Of a stretch of DNA of 6,319 nucleotides, positions 1 to 4,648 are shown piece by piece. How positions within the stretch are numbered: position 1 is the first letter of the stretch; every line of letters begins with the position of its first letter. The notes beneath the pieces are model-generated. The model was not told the origin of the DNA and did no database searches. It saw only the letters and a program-made list of their open reading frames with translations. Source of the DNA: Omnitrophica WOR_2 bacterium RIFCSPLOWO2_01_FULL_41_12. GTDB lineage: Bacteria; Omnitrophota; Gorgyraeia; Gygaellales; Profunditerraquicolaceae. Where the stretch lies: positions 12,870 to 19,188 of the forward strand of contig MHGW01000025.1 of assembly GCA_001805765.1 (NCBI GenBank), in the 5' to 3' direction. The translations under genes and the position numbers were made by a program.

Positions 1-668
1 TTGGTGGCAATAATCACAATATTGACCTTATCCAGAATAGAATTTATGTCTGAAATATGATGCAGTTTGTTTCTTTTTTCTTTGGGTAATTCTGAAAGCA
101 TAATATTTAACTTACTTTGATTATGCGCGGTGATAAATACGCCCGGCACAAAGTGGCTTAAAATTTCAATACAGTACTTGCCTACGGCTGAAGTTGCGCC
201 GATGAGAAGAATGTGAGTCCGCTCCAGTTCTATTTCCATAAAGTCAACCGCTCTTAATATAGATTCAGGGACCATAGCCAGGGTATAATTTGTCCCGGTG
301 GTTAAGGGCACGCCCATTAATTTCGCCAAATCCAAACCCTTATTTCCGCTAAAGGCAACATAGGCAGTCAGGCCGACAATTTTAGGGCTTAAGGTTTTGG
401 TAAAAGCCATAGTAGTCAGGACAGACTTCATCACTTTGCTCGGGCTTAAAGTAACCATCTGCTCCATTAATAAAGGGCACATTACCAATCCCCCTTTGGC
501 AGTACGGCCCAAATGCGAATTTAAACCCTCTACTTCAGCAGCTAAAAACGGCGACATCCATTCCAAGACCTTTCTCACCAGCGCCTTAGGCTTATGCTTC
601 ATCCCCGGCTCATACTTATGTAAGAGTTCTTCGTTAGTAGGATGAATAATTAGGGTATAATCATACAT
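1..668 (-). CDS. Long-chain acyl-ACP reductase-like protein (AAR family), C-terminus missing at window edge
   Basis: The minus-strand frame is open from an ATG at 668 to the window edge: 222 codons, no stop. Residues ~59-90 (GGLVMCPLLMEQM...) and ~99-132 (GLTAYVAFSGN, then TTGTNYTLAM) resemble the N-terminal half of cyanobacterial acyl-ACP reductase as I remember it (ESCFLPEML, FTTGNTHTAY). Residues 153-163 (ILLIGATSAVG) form the Rossmann glycine-rich loop, followed by FITAHNQSKLNIMLSEL (178-194), matching LTARNQERLDNLQAEL in that family. AAR reduces acyl-ACP to fatty aldehyde with NADPH through a cysteine thioester; the region expected to hold that cysteine lies beyond position 1, so catalysis cannot be confirmed. 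The full family length is about 340 residues. The start overlaps the stop of the SRPBCC gene by 8 bp, suggesting translational coupling; the only Shine-Dalgarno-like sequence (GAAGG) is about 12 nt upstream. Family assignment is fairly sure, substrate is not; another NAD(P)-binding oxidoreductase of the same superfamily is possible. Confidence 0.72.
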   Translation of the reverse strand, partial: MYDYTLIIHPTNEELLHKYEPGMKHKPKALVRKVLEWMSPFLAAEVEGLNSHLGRTAKGGLVMCPLLMEQMVTLSPSKVMKSVLTTMAFTKTLSPKIVGLTAYVAFSGNKGLDLAKLMGVPLTTGTNYTLAMVPESILRAVDFMEIELERTHILLIGATSAVGKYCIEILSHFVPGVFITAHNQSKLNIMLSELPKEKRNKLHHISDINSILDKVNIVIIAT

Positions 669-1104
669 CGGTATTTTCTACCTTCATTTTTATGGCCTGA
701 ATCATGCCCAAGAGCCCGCGCCGCGCCTTATCTTCCAATACCTTACCCACGTATTTTTCCAATATTGGTATACCCCAGTCAATATCTACCTCTATGGTTA
801 GTTTGGTCTGGTGGTGATGATTTTCTATGAGCCAGCGGCCTTGATACTCCTTATAATTTCCTTCCAGCATATTGAATTTAACCTGAAAGTTGGCATCGTC
901 AAAATAAAATTCTTCTTTCCAGTTGACCGGAGCGCCGTCTATATCTGTTTCCCAGGCAGTGACAATCCCGTTGTCCATACGCTTAAGTATCCTCAAGGCC
1001 TTAACATCGCGCATAAAGTTAGGAAAACTCTCCACGTCTTTGACCACCTTATAGACCTGCTCTTTAGGCCTTTTAATGATCACTGAAAGCTTAAATCTAG
1101 GCAT
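661..1104 (-). CDS. SRPBCC-fold protein (polyketide cyclase/dehydrase, lipid-transport family)
   Basis: This 147-residue protein has the START/Bet v1-like pattern of small aromatase/cyclase and RatA/CoqQ-binding proteins. An N-terminal strand (FKLSVIIKRP, 4-13) is followed by the helix and loop VYKVVKDVESFPNFMRDVKALRIL (18-40 region), where the 'D-x-x-x-F/W-P-x-F-x-x-D-V' signature is clear. Strands around 47-110 follow, then a long C-terminal helix (112-142, with KARRGLLGMIQAIK) that would close the hydrophobic pocket. Such proteins bind lipids, quinones or polyketide intermediates; a few are cyclases. There is no signal peptide, so it should be cytosolic. It starts 12 nt after the regulator gene and overlaps the AAR-like gene by 8 bp, so the three are almost certainly one operon. 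No good Shine-Dalgarno site precedes its ATG, consistent with coupling to the upstream gene. The fold is secure; the ligand is unknown, but an acyl-ACP-linked or polyketide-like substrate is a reasonable inference from the neighbour. Confidence 0.8.
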   Translation of the reverse strand: MPRFKLSVIIKRPKEQVYKVVKDVESFPNFMRDVKALRILKRMDNGIVTAWETDIDGAPVNWKEEFYFDDANFQVKFNMLEGNYKEYQGRWLIENHHHQTKLTIEVDIDWGIPILEKYVGKVLEDKARRGLLGMIQAIKMKVENTDV

Positions 1105-1116
1105 ATTTTTCTAGAG

Positions 1117-1341
1117 TCAGATTTTTTCTAAAACCGATTTCCTGCGTTCTTTGCCTTCGAAGTTATAAGCCGACTTTTCCTTAATCCAGCGCTCAATGTA
1201 TTTCTTGTGAAACCTCCAGTCCGTGCCGATTTTAAACGCGGGAATTTTGCCTTCGCGCGCGTATTTGTGCACGGTGAGCGGATGGATGTGTAGGTAGTCA
1301 GCCACCTCTTTGGCAGTTAAAATCTCTTTATTGTCTTGCAT
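1117..1341 (-). CDS. Small excisionase-like (MerR-type winged) helix-turn-helix DNA-binding protein
   Basis: This is a 74-residue DNA-binding protein. The core LTAKEVADYLHIHPLTVHKY, followed by AREGKIPAFKIGTDWRF and KKYIERWI, is the classic HTH_17/excisionase pattern: helix 1 'T-x-x-E-V-A-x-x-L', recognition helix 'T-V-x-K-Y-x-x-x-G-x-I-P', wing 'K-I-G-x-x-W-R-F'. A basic tail (KERRKSVLEKI) follows. I chose the ATG at 1341: AAGGTGG lies 5 nt upstream, and a GTG at 1350 in the same frame would put that ribosome site inside the gene. It is the first gene after a strong promoter and is followed after 12 nt by the SRPBCC gene. Despite the family name, nothing here suggests phage excision (no integrase, no att site); a transcription regulator of its own operon is more likely, but that is inference. 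Confidence 0.85.
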   Translation of the reverse strand: MQDNKEILTAKEVADYLHIHPLTVHKYAREGKIPAFKIGTDWRFHKKYIERWIKEKSAYNFEGKERRKSVLEKI

Positions 1342-1344
1342 ACC

Positions 1345-1353
1345 CACCACCTT
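1345..1353 (-). promoter_or_regulatory. Ribosome binding site of the HTH gene (decides the start)
   Basis: On the minus strand AAGGTGGTG sits just before the ATG at 1341, with AAGGTGG ending 5 nt from it. It overlaps an in-frame GTG GTG at 1350-1345, which argues that the GTG codons are not the start. Confidence 0.7.
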
Positions 1354-1377
1354 TTTTACATATCTACGATAGTCATA

Positions 1378-1406
1378 TATATACTAATAAAACTATATGT
1401 TGTCAA
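1378..1406 (-). promoter_or_regulatory. Sigma-70-type promoter of the HTH/SRPBCC/AAR operon
   Basis: On the minus strand a perfect -35 box TTGACA (1406-1401) is separated by exactly 17 bp (1400-1384) from a -10 box TATATA (1383-1378). The predicted transcription start is near 1371, giving a leader of about 30 nt before the ATG at 1341. It lies just downstream of the terminator of the preceding operon, so the left-hand operon has its own transcription start. Confidence 0.8.
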
Positions 1407-1407
1407 G

Positions 1408-1415
1408 CGATATCG
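1408..1415. promoter_or_regulatory. Possible operator: CGATATCG palindrome next to the -35 box
   Basis: An 8-bp perfect palindrome lies 1 bp upstream of the TTGACA box. A regulator site here could be bound by the small HTH protein encoded downstream. The palindrome is short and could arise by chance, so this is only a candidate. Confidence 0.2.
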
Positions 1416-1421
1416 TCAGCA

Positions 1422-1452
1422 AAAAAGCGCACTCTAAATTGGTGCGCTTTTT
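1422..1452 (-). terminator. Intrinsic terminator after the lipoyl-domain gene
   Basis: Perfect 11-bp inverted arms (AAAAAGCGCAC at 1422-1432, GTGCGCTTTTT at 1442-1452) enclose a 9-nt loop. Read on the minus strand, the GC-rich stem ends in a run of six T. It begins 22 nt past the stop of the lipoyl-domain gene and closes the right-hand operon. The symmetry would also let it work on the plus strand, but no plus-strand gene needs it. Confidence 0.9.
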
Positions 1453-1474
1453 AGCTAGATATAGTAAATTTAAA

Positions 1475-1711
1475 CTAACCCTCGTTTATCATTCCTAATA
1501 CCTCTCCCACATTTACACTATCGCCTTCGTGGAAAAGGATTTCAGAAAGGATTCCAGAAGCAGGGCTGGGCAGGTTAAAGGTGGCTTTGTCAGTAGTAAG
1601 TTCCACTAAATCCTCTTTTTCATTCACTTTTTCACCTTCTTTAAAATACCAGTAAGAAACCGTGGCCTTAGTAATACCTTCACCTAATTCCGGCAAGATT
1701 ACTTTTGTCAT
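1475..1711 (-). CDS. Free-standing lipoyl-domain carrier protein
   Basis: This 78-residue protein is a single lipoyl/biotinyl domain. It opens with VILPELGEGI (4-13), like the N-terminus of 2-oxoacid dehydrogenase E2 subunits, and carries ELTTDKATFNLPSPASG (37-53) with Lys42 in the DKA turn as the expected lipoylation site, then a closing GDSVNVGEVLGMI strand. E2 proteins normally continue with a linker, an E1/E3-binding domain and a ~230-residue acyltransferase domain; none is present. The TAG stop is followed directly by a terminator, so no missing remainder is hidden in another frame. It is the last gene of the operon, 17 nt after lipB, with a perfect AAGGAGGT ribosome site. It should swing intermediates between an oxidative enzyme and the LPD encoded upstream. 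The partner is unknown: a 2-oxoacid dehydrogenase encoded elsewhere is possible. It differs from GcvH, which is longer (about 125 residues). An evolutionary remnant of an E2 gene cannot be excluded. Confidence 0.88.
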   Translation of the reverse strand: MTKVILPELGEGITKATVSYWYFKEGEKVNEKEDLVELTTDKATFNLPSPASGILSEILFHEGDSVNVGEVLGMINEG

Positions 1712-1716
1712 TAGCT

Positions 1717-1724
1717 ACCTCCTT
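1717..1724 (-). promoter_or_regulatory. Perfect Shine-Dalgarno site of the lipoyl-domain gene
   Basis: AAGGAGGT on the minus strand ends 5 nt before the ATG at 1711, a full match to the 16S rRNA tail. It is by far the strongest ribosome site in the window; the upstream genes of the operon have weak sites or none. This suggests the carrier is made in excess over the enzymes. Confidence 0.9.
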
Positions 1725-1728
1725 GAAT

Positions 1729-2397
1729 TCATGTTAACAGGGACACCCTTTGCTTTGGCTGAAGGAGCGTCCCCCGATTGGATGAAAGGGTGTCCCTAAT
1801 GTTTTGTTTTATATCAGCAATTTCAATGTCTCTCTCTAAAACTGTCTCCAGGGAAGTCATTTCAATATCCATACCGCAAGGCCTGATAAAGCGAAAGTTA
1901 GCTAAATCTTCTTTTTTAATATTTATACTTAAGCCATGAAAGGTAATCCAGTTTCGGATAGCGATGCCGATAGAGGCAATCTTCTTTTGCTCTACCCAAA
2001 CGCCGGTTAGGCCAATTCGCCTTTGAGCATTAATGCCAAAATCACCTAATAAATCTATGACTATCTCTTCCAGGTATCTGAGGAAAAAATGGATATCTTT
2101 TTTAAAAAAGTTTAGATTAAAGATGGGATAGGCAATCATCTGGCCCGGGCCATGGTAGGTAACATCCCCTCCCCGCTCTATTTCATATATCTGTATCCCC
2201 CTTGTTTTTAATTCTTCTTCGGGGAATAATATATTTTTCTTATTTGAGGAACGGCCTAAAGTAATTACCGGATAATGCTGGCAGAGGATCAGGCCGGATT
2301 TTAGAAATCCGTTTTTTACCTTAAGAAATATTTCTTTCTGCAAATTCCAGGATTTTTTAAAATCCACTAACCCCAAATCAAATATTTCAAATTCCAT
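1729..2397 (-). CDS. lipB: Octanoyl-[ACP]:protein N-octanoyltransferase LipB
   Basis: LipB moves octanoate from acyl carrier protein to the lysine of lipoyl domains, the first step of endogenous lipoate synthesis; LipA then inserts sulfur (not seen here). The 222-residue product shows the family landmarks: LGRSSNKKNIL (48-57), RGGDVTYHGPGQ (75-86), TGVWVEQKKIASIGIAI (131-147) with the catalytic lysine most likely Lys139, FHGLSINI (153-160) and RPCGM (172-176) with the acyl-accepting cysteine Cys174. Both catalytic residues are present, so the enzyme should be active. The gene overlaps the end of lpd by 11 bp and precedes the lipoyl-domain gene, its probable substrate. The last ~20 codons lie inside an inverted-repeat element at 1739-1797, so the tail after about residue 200 (RDTLSSNRGT...) is probably not ancestral. 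A weak ribosome site suggests translation is coupled to lpd. Confidence 0.95.
   Translation of the reverse strand: MEFEIFDLGLVDFKKSWNLQKEIFLKVKNGFLKSGLILCQHYPVITLGRSSNKKNILFPEEELKTRGIQIYEIERGGDVTYHGPGQMIAYPIFNLNFFKKDIHFFLRYLEEIVIDLLGDFGINAQRRIGLTGVWVEQKKIASIGIAIRNWITFHGLSINIKKEDLANFRFIRPCGMDIEMTSLETVLERDIEIADIKQNIRDTLSSNRGTLLQPKQRVSLLT
1739..1797. repeat. 59-bp inverted-repeat (REP/MITE-like) element forming the 3' end of lipB
   Basis: Perfect 13-bp arms, AGGGACACCCTTT at 1739-1751 and its reverse complement AAAGGGTGTCCCT at 1785-1797, flank a 33-bp centre. The centre carries a degenerate third copy of the motif: on the minus strand GGGACACCCTTTCATCC (1796-1780) and GGGACGCTCCTTCAGCC (1773-1757) match at 13 of 17 positions. 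The element is read through in frame by lipB, and its right end lies 14 nt before the Shine-Dalgarno site of the lipoyl gene, so its hairpin could affect expression or mRNA stability. The GGGAC-rich arms recall REP-type elements spread by REP-associated transposases, but copy number cannot be judged from one window. Confidence 0.7.
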
Positions 2398-3667
2398 GAT
2401 TTATTCTTACTGCCTCGCTTATGGATTCTGATAGCGTAGGATGAGCAAATATCGTATCCTGAATTTGCGATATTTTAAGGTGGGATTGGATAGCCAGGGT
2501 TAAAATAGCGATTAATTCTGTGGCGCGCGGCCCGATGATAGAGGCGCCGATAATTTGGCCAGTTTTTTGATCGGAGATTATTTTAATAAAGCCTTCTGTC
2601 TCATCAATTATACGCGCCATAGCAGAACCCAGAAAATCAAATTTATTGATTTTACCTTCATTTAAACCCACGCTGGCTATCTCCGGGTCAGTAAACATAC
2701 AGTTAGGGATATTGATATTATCAGCTTGCTTAAGGTTTTCGGGTTGGGCAATATTTTCTGCGGCAATTCTACCCTGATAAGCCGCAAAATGCGCCAGCAT
2801 AATCTTTCCGGTGCAGTCGCCGGCAGCAAAAATATTTGAAATACTGGTTCTTAGGTGTTCATCTACAATAATCTTTCCTCTTTCTAATTTTAGCCCTATT
2901 TTTTCTAATCCTAAATCGTTTGTTTGCGCAGTTCTGCCTATACAAAGCAAGGCTAAATCAAAATTACTTAAGTCTACGGTAGCGGCATCAGTGTTGGTAT
3001 TGACTTTAATCCCTTTTTTCTTAAAGACGATTTCTAGTTTCTTGGCTATTTCTATATCTTCTCCCGGTAAAATCTGCGGCATTTTTTCTACTATGGAGAC
3101 CTGAGTTCCTAATGCCGAGAATAAAGAACCGAATTCACAACCGATAACACCACCACCAATGATTAAAAGCGATTTGGGGATTTCTTTTAAATTTAAAATT
3201 TCATCGCTAGAGATAATCTTTTTGCCGTCAAATTTTAAGGTAGGGGGTTCTATGGGCTTTGAACCAGTGGCAATGAGCATAAATTTTGTCTTTATATTTT
3301 TACCGTCTACTTTTAGTTCTTGAGGAGATAGGATGTCGGCTTTGGCGTTAAAAAAATCTATTCCTTTAAGCATAAACTGCATGCCAGTGCGTAGCTGCGC
3401 CACAATTTTATCTTTGCGCTCCTGGATTTTTAGAAAGTTTATTTGAGGTGTAGTAACTTCAATTCCGAAAGTGTGAGATTTTTTGGTTAGTAGAAAAACT
3501 TTAGCAGATTGGATTAATGTTTTGGTCGGGATACAGCCAAGGTTTAGGCAGGTGCCGCCGATTTGGCTTTTTTCAATCAGACAGACCTTTAGGCCCAATT
3601 CTTTAGCCCTGATTGCCGCATTAAAACCCGCCCACCCCGCGCCGATAATTGTTAGGTCGTAATCCAT
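2387..3667 (-). CDS. lpdA: Dihydrolipoamide dehydrogenase (E3), compact form
   Basis: This flavoprotein reoxidises dihydrolipoyl groups with NAD+. Residues 9-14 (GAGWAG) form the FAD loop, GGTCLNLGCIPTK (38-50) holds the redox pair Cys40/Cys45, ATGSKP (134-139) follows, GGGVIG (171-176) is the NAD-binding loop, AAGDC (281-285) contacts FAD, and FAHPTLSE (407-414) gives the His409/Glu414 pair at the dimer interface that identifies E3 rather than glutathione or mercuric reductase. At 426 residues it is about 35-50 shorter than usual. Much of the loss lies after the NAD loop, where GIKVNTNTDAATVDLSNFDLALLCIGR (219-245) lacks the usual long hairpin. The ATG at 3667 lies inside the last codons of the malate dehydrogenase gene (16-bp overlap) with no clear ribosome site, pointing to coupled translation. 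Its neighbours, a lipoyl carrier and LipB, support the lipoamide role. Confidence 0.94.
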   Translation of the reverse strand: MDYDLTIIGAGWAGFNAAIRAKELGLKVCLIEKSQIGGTCLNLGCIPTKTLIQSAKVFLLTKKSHTFGIEVTTPQINFLKIQERKDKIVAQLRTGMQFMLKGIDFFNAKADILSPQELKVDGKNIKTKFMLIATGSKPIEPPTLKFDGKKIISSDEILNLKEIPKSLLIIGGGVIGCEFGSLFSALGTQVSIVEKMPQILPGEDIEIAKKLEIVFKKKGIKVNTNTDAATVDLSNFDLALLCIGRTAQTNDLGLEKIGLKLERGKIIVDEHLRTSISNIFAAGDCTGKIMLAHFAAYQGRIAAENIAQPENLKQADNINIPNCMFTDPEIASVGLNEGKINKFDFLGSAMARIIDETEGFIKIISDQKTGQIIGASIIGPRATELIAILTLAIQSHLKISQIQDTIFAHPTLSESISEAVRINHGI

Positions 3668-4578
3668 GATAGATTTTTACGCACTGACTCCGCTGATTTT
3701 AAAAATGCTGCTTTTTCTTCTGAATTTAGCTCTAATTCAATAATCTGTTCAATCCCTTGCTTACCGATGCGGCAGGGAACGCCGATACAGACATCTTTGA
3801 TTCCATATTCGCCATTGAGATACGCGCAAACTCCCACCGTGCGCTTTTCATCTTTAAGAATAGCCTTGATAATTGCGGTAATGGCTAATGACGGAGCAAA
3901 ATAAGCACTGCCGCTACCGAATAAAGACACAATTTCTGCCCCCCGGTTTATCGTTTTACTGATCAGGGCTTCCACTTCTTTATCGTCGAGAAATTCATCC
4001 AGGGAAACACCTTTGATTTTAGTAAATCTGGGTAGCGGCAGCATCCCCTCGCCGTGGCTTCCAAGGACAGTAGTATCTATATTGTCTTGGGGGATATTTA
4101 ATTTCTGGCTGATGAGATTGGCGAATCTGGCGGCATCTAAACTAACCCCCATGCCAAATACTTTCTGCGGCTTAAAATGGGTAATTTTTAAAGCAAGATG
4201 AGTCATTAAATCTAAAGGATTAGTGACTACGATGAGAATAGACTGGGGAGCTAATTCTTTTATCTTCAGGCAGATCTCTTTTAAAATTTCGGCATTTTTG
4301 TTTAATAATTCTTCTCTGCTCATCCCCGGTTTTCTGGCTAGGCCGGCAGTAATTACCACTATGTCAGAATCTTTTATTTCTTTAACATCTTCTGTGCCTT
4401 GAATATTATAATTATATTTTAAGACTGCGCTGGCATCTTCTAAATCTAAGGCCTTTGCCTTGGCTAAGCCGGGAACTTTATCCACTAAAACAATGTCGCC
4501 TAAGCCTGCTTCAGCCAGCCGCATGGCAGTAAGCCCGCCCACATTCCCTGCGCCGATTACACTTATTTTTATATTCAT
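3652..4578 (-). CDS. mdh: NAD-dependent malate dehydrogenase (lactate dehydrogenase-like type)
   Basis: It interconverts malate and oxaloacetate in the TCA cycle. The 308-residue protein has the Rossmann loop GAGNVG (9-14), Asp33 at the end of strand 2 (VLVDK), which selects NAD over NADP, and the mobile loop TAGLARKPGMSREELL (77-92). In that loop Arg82 occupies the position that separates malate (Arg) from lactate (Gln) enzymes. Arg88, TNPLD (119-123), Asp148/Arg151 in SLDAARF and the catalytic His175 in GSHGEGMLPLPR complete the active site. Length and motifs fit the 'type III' tetrameric/dimeric MDH found in many bacteria. The ATG at 4578 has a partial ribosome site (AGAGAG) 5 nt upstream; the 57-bp gap to the isocitrate dehydrogenase gene is the largest inside this operon. 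The gene end overlaps lpd by 16 bp. Confidence 0.94.
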   Translation of the reverse strand: MNIKISVIGAGNVGGLTAMRLAEAGLGDIVLVDKVPGLAKAKALDLEDASAVLKYNYNIQGTEDVKEIKDSDIVVITAGLARKPGMSREELLNKNAEILKEICLKIKELAPQSILIVVTNPLDLMTHLALKITHFKPQKVFGMGVSLDAARFANLISQKLNIPQDNIDTTVLGSHGEGMLPLPRFTKIKGVSLDEFLDDKEVEALISKTINRGAEIVSLFGSGSAYFAPSLAITAIIKAILKDEKRTVGVCAYLNGEYGIKDVCIGVPCRIGKQGIEQIIELELNSEEKAAFLKSAESVRKNLSWITT

Positions 4579-4612
4579 CTAATCTCTCTAATAAGCAGTT
4601 TTACGATTGAAT

Positions 4613-4648
4613 TTAGAAACGTTTTGAGATTAAAATTAGAAACGTTTT
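4613..4648. repeat. 13-bp direct repeat at the 3' end of the isocitrate dehydrogenase gene
   Basis: TTAGAAACGTTTT occurs at 4613-4625 and again at 4636-4648, 23 bp apart. The second copy contains the last codons and stop of the dehydrogenase (K-R-F-stop); the first lies in the gap before mdh and would encode the same ending. Each contains the palindrome AAACGTTT. It looks like a small tandem duplication of the gene end, but a pair of protein-binding sites is possible. Confidence 0.6.

Noticed and set aside
397..645. Plus-strand reading frame inside the AAR-like gene
   Set aside because: It lies opposite a minus-strand frame with clear family motifs, has no ribosome site I can see and no recognisable domain.
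811..1086. Plus-strand reading frame opposite the SRPBCC gene
   Set aside because: It is the antisense shadow of a well-supported gene, with low-complexity hydrophobic sequence and no family match.
1342..1350. GTG start at 1350 for the HTH gene, adding three residues
   Set aside because: The GTG codons are part of the AAGGTGGTG ribosome site that is correctly placed for the ATG at 1341.
1117..1350. Phage or integrative-element excisionase
   Set aside because: The HTH family includes excisionases, but there is no integrase, attachment-site repeat or phage gene nearby, and it heads a metabolic operon.
1453..1474. Continuation of the E2 gene past the lipoyl-domain stop by frameshift
   Set aside because: The bases after the stop are AT-rich, non-coding, and run straight into the terminator; no E1/E3-binding or acyltransferase motif appears in any frame.
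1342..1474. Riboswitch or small RNA in the intergenic region
   Set aside because: After the terminator and promoter are placed only about 30 nt of leader remain, too short for a riboswitch.
2811..3104. Plus-strand reading frame opposite the dihydrolipoamide dehydrogenase gene
   Set aside because: It mirrors the conserved FAD/NAD domain coding sequence; a Ser/Leu-rich translation is typical of antisense frames.
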